The position numbers were made by a program, and so were the translations under genes. Under the pieces are notes generated by a model that had not been told where the DNA came from, ran no database searches, and was given only the letters and a program-made list of their open reading frames with translations. Positions 1 through 10,940 of a DNA stretch of 36,561 nt are shown piece by piece. Position 1 is the first letter of the stretch. Each line of letters opens with the position of its first letter. Origin of the DNA: Thermomonas sp. (GTDB lineage Bacteria > Pseudomonadota > Gammaproteobacteria > Xanthomonadales > Xanthomonadaceae); contig NZ_JAHRWW010000013.1 in assembly GCF_019104945.1 (NCBI RefSeq), positions 1 to 36,561 on the forward strand, written 5' to 3'.

Positions 1-1763
<1,763 letters not shown>

Positions 1764-1963
1764 CGTTCGCTTCTCCACTGAGATGACTTACGGCCGCGCG
1801 CTCGTCTTCTACGTGCGCTGCCCCCATTGGATCGAGTGTGTACTTAAAATGACATCGTTGTCTATCCCTCGTCCGACACGCAACCTTCGGCACTTGCCCG
1901 AAAGGTGCGCTCTAGCAGGATAATCCTATCTTCCCCTTTGCAGCCTCGCCTTGGAAGACGCCC
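1764..1963. promoter_or_regulatory. Divergent intergenic region acs / M13 peptidase
   Basis: These 200 bases separate the divergent starts of acs and the peptidase gene. On the plus strand a GATAAT hexamer (1919-1924) lies 19 bases after TTGCCC (1894-1899); it would give a leader of about 33 bases for the peptidase. No convincing -35/-10 pair was found for acs, though an A/T-rich patch around 1841-1850 is a possible site. I see no other gene here. Confidence 0.35.
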
Positions 1964-4075
1964 ATGATTTCGCCCTCGTTTCGCCGCGCGCCGCTGGCGC
2001 TTGCTCTATTGTTGGCCGTATCAACCGTGGGCCTCGGTGCCTGCACCTCCCAATCCAATGCGCCTGCCGTGACCAATACAACGCCCGCTCCTGCCGCGCC
2101 CACCGCGGGGATTGATCTTGCCGGTATCGACAAGGCCGTTGCCCCCGGCGATGACTTCTACGCCTACGCCAACGGCCTATGGCAACAGAAGACCGAGATT
2201 CCCGCCGACCGCGCGAGCACCGGCGTCTTCTATACGGTTTTCGAGAAAGCCGAAAAGCGCCTGTCCGACTTAGTGCAATCCCTGCAAAAGCAAACGCCTG
2301 CAGCGGGCAGCAACGAGCGCAAAATCGCCGACTATTACGCCGCCTATATGGACGAAGCGGGCATCGAAGCGCATGGCCTTCGCCCAATCCAAACACAACT
2401 CGACAGCATCGATGCCATCAGCGATAGCGCATCACTTTCGCACTACTTAGGCAGCACACTGCGCGCCGACGTTGACCCAATCAACGCCACCAACTTCTAC
2501 ACCGAAAACCTGCTGGGGCTGTTCGTAGCCGCCGGGCTTGAAGACCCGTCGAAGAACGTCGGCTACCTGCTGCAGGGTGGCCTCGGCATGCCCGATCGCG
2601 ATTATTACCTGTCTCCCGACAAGGCGATGGTCGCCAATCGCGACGCCTATAAAACCTATATCGCCGCCATACTCACGCAAGCAGGTGTGAGCGATGCCGA
2701 CAAACAGGCTAAAGCCATCTTCGACTTAGAAATGAAGATTGCCACGGCCCAAGCCAGCGTGATCGACACCCAAAACATCCACAAGGCCAATAATCCTTGG
2801 CCCACCGCCGACTTCAGCAAACTGGCCCCTGGTATCGATTGGGCCGCATTCTTCGATGCCGCCAATCTCAAATCACAAACCACGCTCATTGCATGGCAGC
2901 CAGAGGCCATCAAACAACTCTCGGCGCTTGTGACCAGCCAACCGCTGCAAACATGGAAAGACTATCTGCGCTTTCACACCTTGAACCAGTGCGCCAGCCT
3001 GCTCCCCAAGGCCTACGCCGATCTGCGTTTTGGGTTTTATGGCACCCAACTCTCCGGCACCACCCAGCAGCGTGACCGCTGGAAGCGCGCCCTTGCCGCC
3101 ACCAATAATGCGTTAGGTGACGCCATCGGCCAGCTGTATGTGAAGCAATACTTCCCGGCCAGCTCGAAAGCGCAGGTTGAGGCCATGGTGTCCAACATCC
3201 TCGCCGCGTTCCGCGCTGGCGTGGACCAGCTCACTTGGATGAGCCCCACCACCAAGACCGTGGCCAAGCAGAAGGCGGAAACCATGCGCGTAGGCGTGGG
3301 CTATCCGGACACGTGGCGTAACTACAGCGCGCTTGAAATCAAACCTGACGATGCACTGGGCAATTCTATCCGCGCCCAGGCCGCCGAATATGCACACCAG
3401 CTTGGCAAGCTAGGCAAAACACCTGACCGTGGCGAATGGTGGATGACGCCGCAAACCGTGAACGCGGTGAACCTGCCGCTGCAAAATGCGATGAACTTCC
3501 CCGCCGCTATTTTGGAAGCGCCGTTCTTTGATCCGAACGCTGATGCGGCCGCCAACTACGGTGCCATTGGCGCGGTGATTGGCCACGAGATCAGCCACGG
3601 CTTCGATAACCTAGGCGCCGAGTTCGATGCCGAAGGCCGCCTGCACAATTGGTGGACGCCTGAAGACGCCGCCCACTTCAAAGCCGCCGCCGACAAGCTC
3701 GTTGCGCAATACAACGCCTATGAGGCCCTACCCGGGCTGCATATCAACGGCCAGCAGACGCTCGGCGAAAATATTGCCGACGTGTCCGGCCTACAGGCCG
3801 CGTACTTGGCTTATCACAAATCACTGGACGGCAAGGACGCGCCCGTGATCGACGGCCTCACCGGCGACCAACGTTTCTTCCTCGCCTTTGCCCAAGCCTG
3901 GCGCAGCAAAATGCGTGAAGCTGCGCTGCGCTCGCAAGTCATCGGCAACGAGCACGCGCCCGGACAGTGGCGCGCACTCACCGTGCGCAATATCGACGCG
4001 TGGTATTCCACCTTTGGAGTGAAGGAAGGGCAGAAGCTCTATCTTGCACCGGAGGCGCGAGTGAAAATTTGGTGA
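1964..4075 (+). CDS. M13 family zinc metallopeptidase (neprilysin/PepO-like), lipoprotein
   Basis: This is an endopeptidase of the M13 family, which cleaves oligopeptides. The 703-residue product starts with a lipoprotein signal with lipobox LGAC at 24-27. The +2 residue is Thr, not Asp, so the outer membrane is the likely destination, facing the periplasm or the outside. The zinc site is complete: HEISH at 541-545 and ENIAD at 602-606, where Glu602 is the third ligand and Asp606 the usual supporting residue. The motif GAIGAVIGHEISHGFDNLGA is typical of the family, as is the length. A bidirectional terminator follows. With the two S9 peptidases downstream it suggests a peptide-scavenging capacity. 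No truncation or frameshift is visible. Confidence 0.93.
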   Translation: MISPSFRRAPLALALLLAVSTVGLGACTSQSNAPAVTNTTPAPAAPTAGIDLAGIDKAVAPGDDFYAYANGLWQQKTEIPADRASTGVFYTVFEKAEKRLSDLVQSLQKQTPAAGSNERKIADYYAAYMDEAGIEAHGLRPIQTQLDSIDAISDSASLSHYLGSTLRADVDPINATNFYTENLLGLFVAAGLEDPSKNVGYLLQGGLGMPDRDYYLSPDKAMVANRDAYKTYIAAILTQAGVSDADKQAKAIFDLEMKIATAQASVIDTQNIHKANNPWPTADFSKLAPGIDWAAFFDAANLKSQTTLIAWQPEAIKQLSALVTSQPLQTWKDYLRFHTLNQCASLLPKAYADLRFGFYGTQLSGTTQQRDRWKRALAATNNALGDAIGQLYVKQYFPASSKAQVEAMVSNILAAFRAGVDQLTWMSPTTKTVAKQKAETMRVGVGYPDTWRNYSALEIKPDDALGNSIRAQAAEYAHQLGKLGKTPDRGEWWMTPQTVNAVNLPLQNAMNFPAAILEAPFFDPNADAAANYGAIGAVIGHEISHGFDNLGAEFDAEGRLHNWWTPEDAAHFKAAADKLVAQYNAYEALPGLHINGQQTLGENIADVSGLQAAYLAYHKSLDGKDAPVIDGLTGDQRFFLAFAQAWRSKMREAALRSQVIGNEHAPGQWRALTVRNIDAWYSTFGVKEGQKLYLAPEARVKIW

Positions 4076-4098
4076 GCCGTAGTCGGTGATTCATCCAC

Positions 4099-4128
4099 AA
4101 AAACGTCGGTGCCATGCCGACGTTTTTT
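4099..4128. terminator. Bidirectional rho-independent terminator
   Basis: A 6-bp stem CGTCGG (4104-4109) / CCGACG (4117-4122) has a 7-base loop. It is flanked by A-tract 4099-4103 and T-tract 4123-4128, so it can end transcripts on both strands. It lies between the convergent M13 peptidase and EF-hand genes. Confidence 0.88.
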
Positions 4129-4134
4129 GTGTCA

Positions 4135-4473
4135 CTACAACGGCGGCGCAGCCAGCTCTTTCGCGCTCAAAAACCCATCGCGATTCACATCTTGCTTGTG
4201 GAAGCGTTCCGTCAGCTGCGCAAGATAGGCCGCACGCGTTATGGCCTTGCCTTTCCCACCCGGCAACTCGTCTGGCGCAAGCACGCCATCAGCATTGCGG
4301 TCCATCGCATCAAAGGCATAGCTCATCCAATGCAGATACTCGGCGGGTGATACTTTGCCATCGCCATTCTCATCCATCTTTGCCAAGTATTCGCGCGTAT
4401 GCTGCACCTGCGCGTTTGCGGGTGTACTGATGAATCCGATGAATAAAAGTAGGAGCAGTGCAGGTGCGTTCAT
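4135..4473 (-). CDS. Small exported EF-hand calcium-binding protein
   Basis: The 112-residue protein has a signal peptide ([21 protein letters not shown], cleavage predicted after Ala21), so it should be periplasmic or secreted. Three canonical 12-residue EF-hand loops are visible: 34-45 ([12 protein letters not shown]), 58-69 ([12 protein letters not shown]) and 95-106 ([12 protein letters not shown]). Each has Asp at position 1, Gly at 6 and Glu at 12, so calcium binding is likely. The partner or process is unknown; small EF-hand proteins of this type are common in Xanthomonadales. The start lies 36 bases from the divergent mutM start. No Shine-Dalgarno is visible, and TACAAT ends 6 bases before the ATG, which suggests a leaderless mRNA. 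Confidence 0.88.
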   Translation of the reverse strand: MNAPALLLLLFIGFISTPANAQVQHTREYLAKMDENGDGKVSPAEYLHWMSYAFDAMDRNADGVLAPDELPGGKGKAITRAAYLAQLTERFHKQDVNRDGFLSAKELAAPPL

Positions 4474-4509
4474 TCCCGAATTGTAGCCATCTGCGCGACA
4501 ATCACACGC
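4474..4509. promoter_or_regulatory. Compact divergent promoter pair for EF-hand gene and mutM
   Basis: Only 36 bases separate the two start codons. On the minus strand TACAAT (4485-4480) ends 6 bases before the EF-hand ATG. On the plus strand GACAAT (4497-4502) ends 7 bases before the mutM ATG. If both are -10 elements, each transcript starts at or next to its ATG. The -35 zone of each promoter would then overlap the core of the other, so the two may compete for polymerase. No good -35 hexamer was found for either. Confidence 0.45.
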
Positions 4510-5322
4510 ATGCCTGAATTACCTGAAGTTGAAACCACGCGGCGCGGCTTGGCGCCACACTTGGAAGGCCAACGCATTACGGGAGTAGTGCTGCGTCGCC
4601 CAGACTTGCGCTGGCCCATTCCACAAGAGATTTCCAAACGACTGCCCGGACAGACCATCTCGGCCATCCGCCGCCGCGCCAAGTACTTGCTGCTCGATAC
4701 CGCCGTTGGCAGCGCACTGTTGCACCTTGGCATGTCCGGTAGCCTACGCGTGCTGCCGGAAGCCACGCCCGCGCGCGCGCATGACCATGTGGATATCTCC
4801 CTCGCCTCGCACGCGCTCTTGCGCCTGCACGACCCGCGTCGATTTGGCTGTCTGCTCTGGCAGCCACTTGGAAGCGTCCACCCACTTCTTGCCGAGCTTG
4901 GCCCTGAACCCCTTTCCGATACTTTTTCCGCCGAGTATTTATTTGCCCTTAGCCGTGGCCGCAGCGCACCGATCAAAACCTTTTTGATGGATCAGCACAC
5001 CGTGGTGGGTGTGGGCAATATCTACGCGGCTGAAGCGCTGTTTATGGCAAGTATTTCGCCGCTGCGCGCTGCCGGGAACATTTCGTACGAGCGTTATCAG
5101 CGCCTCGTTACGGCCGTCAAAGCCATCCTCACCCAAGCCATTGAGCGCGGTGGCACCACCCTGCGCGATTTTATTGCCCCGGACGGCAAACCCGGCTATT
5201 TCGAACAAAAGCTGCAGGTGTATGGCCGCGCTGGGCAGCCCTGCCCACGCTGTGGCAAACCACTCAAACACGCCAATATCGGCCAGCGCGCGACGGTTTG
5301 GTGCAGTAGTTGCCAACGCTAG
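4510..5322 (+). CDS. mutM: Formamidopyrimidine-DNA glycosylase (Fpg/MutM)
   Basis: This base-excision repair enzyme removes 8-oxoguanine and formamidopyrimidines and nicks the abasic site. The 270-residue protein starts [14 protein letters not shown]; Pro2 becomes the catalytic N-terminal residue and Glu3 is the acid. Lys58 (in RRRAKYLLL) matches the phosphate-contacting catalytic lysine. A C-terminal zinc finger uses Cys245, Cys248, Cys265 and Cys268, with Arg260 in the DNA-contacting hairpin. Length and all key residues are normal. The start is fixed by the invariant MPELPE. There is no Shine-Dalgarno; GACAAT ends 7 bases upstream, so the mRNA may be leaderless. Confidence 0.97.
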   Translation: MPELPEVETTRRGLAPHLEGQRITGVVLRRPDLRWPIPQEISKRLPGQTISAIRRRAKYLLLDTAVGSALLHLGMSGSLRVLPEATPARAHDHVDISLASHALLRLHDPRRFGCLLWQPLGSVHPLLAELGPEPLSDTFSAEYLFALSRGRSAPIKTFLMDQHTVVGVGNIYAAEALFMASISPLRAAGNISYERYQRLVTAVKAILTQAIERGGTTLRDFIAPDGKPGYFEQKLQVYGRAGQPCPRCGKPLKHANIGQRATVWCSSCQR

Positions 5323-5340
5323 CCGCGCATTCGTTATAGT
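5310..5340 (+). promoter_or_regulatory. Possible sigma-70 promoter of the ECF sigma/kinase operon
   Basis: TTGCCA (5310-5315) and TATAGT (5335-5340) are separated by 19 bases, slightly long. They overlap the end of mutM and would give a leader of about 15 bases before the ATG at 5363. Confidence 0.35.
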
Positions 5341-5362
5341 GAACGCCTCTTAACCGACACCA

Positions 5363-5950
5363 ATGCCCATGACCCACGCTGGTGAGATCACCGTGTTGCT
5401 GGACGCCGCACGCGAAGGCGATCACGCCGCGCTGGATCAGGTGCTCTCCACGCTCTATCAAGAGCTGCGGAAAATGGCGCGACGCCAGCTGGCCGGGCAG
5501 CAACAGGGCTATACCCTAGACGCCACAGCTCTTGTCCATGAGGCCTACCTAAAACTGGTCGGCCGCTCCGAGAACAACGCCGAATTTGACGACCGCGCCC
5601 ACTTCTTCGCGTACGCCGCTTCGGCGATGCGCTCAGTGATCGTGGACTACGCGCGGCAGCGGCTTTCACAAAAACGCGGCGGGGACCTACACCGCGTCAC
5701 TGAGCTTCCCGAAAACCTAGGTGGCGGGTTCGCGCTCAACGAAGACACGCTCAGCCTCGACGCCGCGCTGACCCAGCTTTCCAAGGTGGATGCGCACCTT
5801 ACCAAGGTGGTGGAGCTGCGCTACTTCGCCGGGCTTTCCGAGCTAGAAATCGCCTCGCTCTTGCACCGCTCCGAGCGCAGCATCCGCCGCGACTGGCAGA
5901 AAGCGCGCCTGTTTCTGCTCACTGAATTACAGGAGCCCCCCAGCCCCTAA
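5363..5950 (+). CDS. ECF sigma factor of the kinase-linked type (TIGR02999/ECF43-like)
   Basis: This 195-residue protein has sigma region 2 (about 10-95) and region 4 (about 125-185, helix-turn-helix around LSELEIASLLHRSERSIRRD), with no region 3, as in ECF sigma factors. The usual acidic segment of region 2.2 is replaced by DATALVHEAYLKL, the signature of the group linked to Ser/Thr kinases. Thr55 sits where this group is known to be phosphorylated by the partner kinase. There is no adjacent anti-sigma gene. The next gene, 26 bases downstream, is a transmembrane Ser/Thr kinase, fitting that scheme. The start could be the ATG at 5363 or the one at 5369. Its regulon cannot be read from the sequence. 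Confidence 0.9.
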   Translation: MPMTHAGEITVLLDAAREGDHAALDQVLSTLYQELRKMARRQLAGQQQGYTLDATALVHEAYLKLVGRSENNAEFDDRAHFFAYAASAMRSVIVDYARQRLSQKRGGDLHRVTELPENLGGGFALNEDTLSLDAALTQLSKVDAHLTKVVELRYFAGLSELEIASLLHRSERSIRRDWQKARLFLLTELQEPPSP

Positions 5951-5976
5951 CCACAAGGTTGGGCACTGGTTTTCAT

Positions 5977-8778
5977 ATGGATCTCGAACGCTGGCAACGC
6001 CTCTCTCCACTGCTCGATGCACTCTTAGAGCTGCCGGAAGAAGATCGTCCAGCGCATCTGCACACGCTGCACCAAGAAGACCCCGCGCTTGCCGATGAGC
6101 TTGCGCAGCTACTCAAACTCGACACTACCGATACGCATATCTTTGAATCGCCCATGCGCATGCTCTCGGGCATTGCCATGGCCGGAGCTCGGCTTGGCCC
6201 GTATCGGCTGGAGCGCCTGCTTGGCGAAGGCGGTATGGGCCAGGTCTGGCTGGCCGAACGTGCCGACGGCCTCTACGAGCGCAAAGTAGCACTCAAGCTG
6301 CTGCGTCCCGGCTTATTAGACCCGTCACTGCGCCAGCGCTTCGACCGCGAACGCGAAATTTTGGCGCGTTTTTCACACTCTTATATCGCGCACCTGCTGG
6401 ATGCGGGCATCGATCAAAATGGCCAGCCGTACCTAGCGCTGGAACATGTTGAAGGCGAACCGATCACCAGCTGGTGCCGCGCGCGCCAGCTCGATATCGC
6501 GGCGAGGCTCGATCTTTTTCGGCAAGTATGCGACGCAGTGAGCCACGCACACGCCAATCTCATCGTGCATCGCGACCTCAAGCCTTCCAATATCTTAGTC
6601 ACGCCTGCCGGCCAAGTACGACTATTGGATTTTGGTATCGCCAAATTATTGGACGTACAGCCGCTCCCTATTGAACAAACCCGCACGGGCGTGCGCGCCT
6701 TCACCCTGCACTACGCCGCACCCGAGCAGATTCGCAACGAACCTGTCACCACCATGACCGACGTCTATTCGCTTGGCGTGGTGCTGTACGAACTCCTCAC
6801 TGGCAGCTATCCCTACCAGCTTAAGCGCCAAACCGACGCGGAATGGGAAGAGGCCATTTTAACTGGCGAACCGCTGCGCCCATCACTTGCCGCCGCACGC
6901 GCCGAGCCCGAACTCATCACCCCCTACTCACCGCACCGGCTCGCACGCGCTTTGGCGGGCGATCTCGACAATATCTTGCTTAAAGCCTTGGCCAAACAGC
7001 CCGAGCGGCGCTACGTATCGGTGGAAGCACTCTCGCAAGATTTGCTGAGCTATTTGCGCGGCCAGCCCGTGCGTGCACGCGGTGAAAGTTTGAGCTATCG
7101 CTTTTCAAAATACCTGCGCCGCCACCGCTGGACAATCAGCGCCGGGCTCGCCATTTTGGGTGTGCTCACCTTCTCACTGGCGGTGGTGGCATGGCAGGCA
7201 CAGCGCGCGCTGCAGGAGGCTAACCGCGCGCAGGCGATGCAGCGGTTTGTGGCCGAACTCTTTCAAGACGCGGGCAGTTCCGCGAACACGCCAATTGATT
7301 TACGCAGCCTGTTAGACATGGGTATTTTGCGTGGTGAACACAGCCTTGCACGGCAGCCACAAGCGCGCGCCGAGCTGTATGGCGTAGTAGCGCAGCTGCG
7401 TCTTGGCCTCGGCGATTATCGTGAAGCCAAAGAGCTTCTGCTGCGCCAAGCCAAACTGCTTGAACAACTGCCGCAAGCCCCCGCCAGCCTGCGCTTGGAG
7501 GCCGCCACACTACGCGGCGACGTAGATCAACAGTTGGGCGATACCGCCACCTGCATTCGCCATATGCAGCCACTGAGTGAAACCGCTAAAGTTGAAGAAC
7601 AGCGCCTCACCCAGCCGGTGACCGCCTTTTACGTGCAACTTGGTCGCTGCCAGCGTTTATCCGGCGAAGCCAAACGCGCACAGCAGCTGTTTGAGCGCGC
7701 ACAGAATTTGCGCAAAGTTGAAAAAGACAACGTCGGTGTGGCCGAAACCAAACTTGAACTTGCCGCACTGCAGTTCGACACCGCACAGCTAGGCGCGGCC
7801 ATTCAAACCTTAGACCAAGGCCTCACACAGCTGCGTAAGAACGTCGGCGACCACCATCCGCTCGCCATCGACCTGCTGCGCGCACGCTGTAAGGTAGAGC
7901 ACGCTAGTGATGCCTTAGAAGCGGCCGTGCGCGACTGCCGCGCCTCGCTACAACTGGCGCAAGAGCTCAATGGCCGTAACCACCGCACCACCATCGACGC
8001 CAACAGCCAACTGGCCGCGCTCTACATCAATCTCGGTCGCTTCGCCGAAGCCGAATCCATTCTTTTAGATACCTCCGCCTGGATGCGTGCCCGGTTAGAC
8101 GCCCATCATCCAGAACTGGCGCGCACCTATACCAATCTTGGTGTCGTTGCGTGGGAGCGCGGCGACATCCCGCGTGCGCTACGTTATTTACGGCAGGCAC
8201 GGGCGGCTTGGCAAAAAAACAATAATCTCGCCCAAGTTGCCGAACTCGACTCCGTACTTGCGCAAGTGCTGCATAACGCCGGTATGGATCGTGAAGCGCT
8301 GCCTCTGGCGCAAGCCTCATTCAATCTGCGACAAGACCTTCCTCACGCCATCGGCCCCACCGGCGATAGCCAGCGCCTCATCGGCGTCATTTTGACCGCG
8401 CTTGGGCAATACTCGCGTGCCGAAGCCGCGCTCACCACGGCGGTGCTACTCACGCGCAATGGCTACGGAACAACCAGCGCGCATACGCGCAAGGCTGAAA
8501 TCGCGCTCGCTTGGTTTCAAGCACAGCAGCAGCATTCTGAAACTGCACTGCTGCAGCTCGACCGTTTTAGTCAACCTTCATCCACCGGGCTTGAACAGCA
8601 CAAAAATGCTTGGCTCGCACGCGCCTTCGCGGCGAATATCCACTGCCAACAACCGGAGCAGGTGATTCCCGCCCAACAAGCGCTCGACAGCCTACTTTCC
8701 GAAATGCTTACCGTACTGCCCGAAGGCGGCATGCTGCAGCGCAAGGTACAAGCCTTCCGCAATCACTGCGGCCGTTAA
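5977..8778 (+). CDS. Transmembrane Ser/Thr protein kinase with C-terminal TPR-like repeats
   Basis: The 933-residue protein has a short N-terminal helical region (1-75), a Hanks-type kinase domain (about 78-365), one membrane helix (386-406) and a long helical region with TPR-like repeats (about 430-920). Kinase motifs are intact: glycine loop GEGGMG 83-88, Lys107 in VALKLL, HRDLKPSN with Asp200, DFG with Asp218 and APE near 248-250. The kinase should be cytoplasmic, with the TPR part in the periplasm as a likely sensor or docking domain. It probably phosphorylates the sigma factor encoded just upstream. I chose the ATG at 5977 because the upstream TTG at 5959 has AGG only one base away. The kinase call is secure; the substrate is inferred. 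Confidence 0.92.
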   Translation: MDLERWQRLSPLLDALLELPEEDRPAHLHTLHQEDPALADELAQLLKLDTTDTHIFESPMRMLSGIAMAGARLGPYRLERLLGEGGMGQVWLAERADGLYERKVALKLLRPGLLDPSLRQRFDREREILARFSHSYIAHLLDAGIDQNGQPYLALEHVEGEPITSWCRARQLDIAARLDLFRQVCDAVSHAHANLIVHRDLKPSNILVTPAGQVRLLDFGIAKLLDVQPLPIEQTRTGVRAFTLHYAAPEQIRNEPVTTMTDVYSLGVVLYELLTGSYPYQLKRQTDAEWEEAILTGEPLRPSLAAARAEPELITPYSPHRLARALAGDLDNILLKALAKQPERRYVSVEALSQDLLSYLRGQPVRARGESLSYRFSKYLRRHRWTISAGLAILGVLTFSLAVVAWQAQRALQEANRAQAMQRFVAELFQDAGSSANTPIDLRSLLDMGILRGEHSLARQPQARAELYGVVAQLRLGLGDYREAKELLLRQAKLLEQLPQAPASLRLEAATLRGDVDQQLGDTATCIRHMQPLSETAKVEEQRLTQPVTAFYVQLGRCQRLSGEAKRAQQLFERAQNLRKVEKDNVGVAETKLELAALQFDTAQLGAAIQTLDQGLTQLRKNVGDHHPLAIDLLRARCKVEHASDALEAAVRDCRASLQLAQELNGRNHRTTIDANSQLAALYINLGRFAEAESILLDTSAWMRARLDAHHPELARTYTNLGVVAWERGDIPRALRYLRQARAAWQKNNNLAQVAELDSVLAQVLHNAGMDREALPLAQASFNLRQDLPHAIGPTGDSQRLIGVILTALGQYSRAEAALTTAVLLTRNGYGTTSAHTRKAEIALAWFQAQQQHSETALLQLDRFSQPSSTGLEQHKNAWLARAFAANIHCQQPEQVIPAQQALDSLLSEMLTVLPEGGMLQRKVQAFRNHCGR

Positions 8779-8839
8779 GCCCGTTTTTAATTGCGCCTGT
8801 GGTAGCGTTCCCGGTTTGTTCCCCCTCACGGACATTTCC

Positions 8840-10930
8840 ATGTCGCAACTGACCAACGCTTTTCTTCTTGCCAGCCTCGCCATTTCTGGCACGGCCGCCG
8901 CACAAGCTACCGACAACACAGATCCCTATGTGTGGCTGGAAGATGTGCAAGGCGATAAAGCCCTCGATTGGGTGAAAGCACGCAACGCCAAGGCCGAGGC
9001 CGAGATCGCCACCACACCCGCCTTCAAAACGCTGGAAGCGCAGATCCGCACCATCTTAGATTCCGACGCCAAGATCCCCGGCGTGCAGAAAATTGGCGAC
9101 TACTACTACAACTTTTGGAAAGACGCCAAGCACCAACGCGGGCTGTGGCGACGCACTACGCTGGCCGAATACCGCAAGGCCGAGCCGCAGTGGGAAACCG
9201 TGCTCGATCTCGACGCACTCAATGCCAAAGAAGGCGCGAAGTGGGTCTGGCACGGCGCCAACTGCCTGCGCCCAAAATATGAGCGCTGCCTGATTGCACT
9301 GTCGCCGGGCGGCTCCGATGCCGACGTGACGCGCGAGTTCGACCTCACCACCAAGCAGTTCGTGCAAGGCGGCTTCTTCCGCCCCGAAGCCAAGGGCGGG
9401 CTGGGCTGGATCGATGAAAACACGGTGTACGTGTTCACCGATTTCGGCGATGGCAGCCTGACCAGCTCAGGCTATCCGCGCGTGGTGAAAGAGTGGAAGC
9501 GCGGTACTCCGCTGAGCGCGGCCAAGACCGTGTACGAAGGCAAGGCCGAGGACATGTACATCTCGGCGATGCACGACGACACCCCCGGCTATGCACGCGA
9601 TTTCGTCAGCCGCACCTTGGCCTTCTATAACGATGAGCTGTACCTACGCGGTAAAGACGGGACGCTGACCAAGGTCGATGCACCGAACTCCGCACAGAAG
9701 GGCGTGCACAAAGATTGGCTGCTGCTGGAACTGCGCGAACCCTACACCGCCGGCGGCAAAACCTATGCGGCGGGCGCACTGCTTGCGATCAACTTCGATG
9801 ACTTCATGGCTGGTAAGCGCGATTTCACCGCGCTATTCGAGCCAACCGACAACGCCGCGCTGTCTGGCTATACATGGACGAAGGACCACCTGATCCTCAA
9901 TGTGATGGAGGACGTGAAGAACCGCCTGACCGTGCTCACCCCGGGCAAGGATGGCTGGGCCAAGTCGGCCTTCGTTGGCGCGCCCACCATCGGCACGATT
10001 GGCGTAGGCGCGGTGGATGCCGATGACAGCAATGCGCTGTGGCTGACCGTCACCGACTTCGTCACCCCCACCACCCTGTCGATCGCGGAAGTCGGCCAGC
10101 AGCCGGAAGTGCTGAAGTCCAACCCGGTGTTCTTCGACGGCAGCAAGTACGCGATCAGCCAGCACTTCGCCACCAGCAAGGACGGCACCCGCGTGCCCTA
10201 CTTCATGGTCGGCCCGAAAAACCTGAAGCTGGACGGCAAAACCCCCACCCTGCTGTACGGCTACGGCGGCTTCGAAATTTCACTCACCCCCAGCTACTCC
10301 GGCGCGATCGGTAAGGGCTGGCTGGAGAAGGGCGGCGTGTACGTGCTGGCCAATATCCGCGGCGGCGGTGAGTACGGCCCGCGCTGGCATCAGGCGGCGC
10401 TCAAGGCCAACCGCCACAAGGCTTACGAGGACTTCGCCGCGATCGCCGACGACTTAGTAGCGCGCAAGATCACCTCGCCTGCGCACCTGGGCACCATGGG
10501 CGGCAGCAATGGCGGCCTCTTGATGGGCAATATGCTCACCCAGTACCCGGAGAAATTCGGCGCGGTCGTGGTGCAGGTGCCGCTGCTGGACATGAAGCGC
10601 TACAGCCACTTGCTGGCCGGTGCGTCGTGGATGGCCGAATACGGCAACCCCGATACCAGCGACTGGAGCTTCATCCAGACCTTCTCGCCGTATCACCTGT
10701 TTGATGCCAAGAAGACCTACCCGGCCACCTTGTTCACCACCTCCACCAAGGATGACCGCGTGCACCCTGCGCACGCACGCAAAATGATGGCGAAAATGGA
10801 AGCCGCCGGTAAAAACGTGCGCTACTACGAGAACATCGAAGGCGGCCACGGCGGCGCGGCCAACAACGCGCAGGCTGCGCACATGAGCGCGTTGGCCTAT
10901 ACGTTTTTGTGGAGCCAGCTGAGCAAGTAA
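8840..10930 (+). CDS. Exported prolyl oligopeptidase family serine peptidase (S9A)
   Basis: The 696-residue protein has a signal peptide (MSQLTNAFLLASLAISGTAAAQ), then a beta-propeller-like N-terminal part and an alpha/beta-hydrolase peptidase domain. The catalytic triad is visible: Ser556 in GGSNGGLL, Asp in the DDRV pair at 638-639, and His670 in GGHGG. The family cuts short peptides, commonly after proline. Export places it in the periplasm or outside the cell. The ATG at 8840 was chosen over a TTG at 8816 because it gives a standard signal peptide. A hairpin follows, then a second S9 peptidase gene in the same direction. Confidence 0.93.
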   Translation: MSQLTNAFLLASLAISGTAAAQATDNTDPYVWLEDVQGDKALDWVKARNAKAEAEIATTPAFKTLEAQIRTILDSDAKIPGVQKIGDYYYNFWKDAKHQRGLWRRTTLAEYRKAEPQWETVLDLDALNAKEGAKWVWHGANCLRPKYERCLIALSPGGSDADVTREFDLTTKQFVQGGFFRPEAKGGLGWIDENTVYVFTDFGDGSLTSSGYPRVVKEWKRGTPLSAAKTVYEGKAEDMYISAMHDDTPGYARDFVSRTLAFYNDELYLRGKDGTLTKVDAPNSAQKGVHKDWLLLELREPYTAGGKTYAAGALLAINFDDFMAGKRDFTALFEPTDNAALSGYTWTKDHLILNVMEDVKNRLTVLTPGKDGWAKSAFVGAPTIGTIGVGAVDADDSNALWLTVTDFVTPTTLSIAEVGQQPEVLKSNPVFFDGSKYAISQHFATSKDGTRVPYFMVGPKNLKLDGKTPTLLYGYGGFEISLTPSYSGAIGKGWLEKGGVYVLANIRGGGEYGPRWHQAALKANRHKAYEDFAAIADDLVARKITSPAHLGTMGGSNGGLLMGNMLTQYPEKFGAVVVQVPLLDMKRYSHLLAGASWMAEYGNPDTSDWSFIQTFSPYHLFDAKKTYPATLFTTSTKDDRVHPAHARKMMAKMEAAGKNVRYYENIEGGHGGAANNAQAAHMSALAYTFLWSQLSK

Positions 10931-10940
10931 GCGGCACCCT

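Noticed and set aside
5959-5976. TTG start for the kinase gene
   Set aside because: The only purine-rich site lies one base before it. The ATG at 5977 gives a family-like start (MDLERWQRL).
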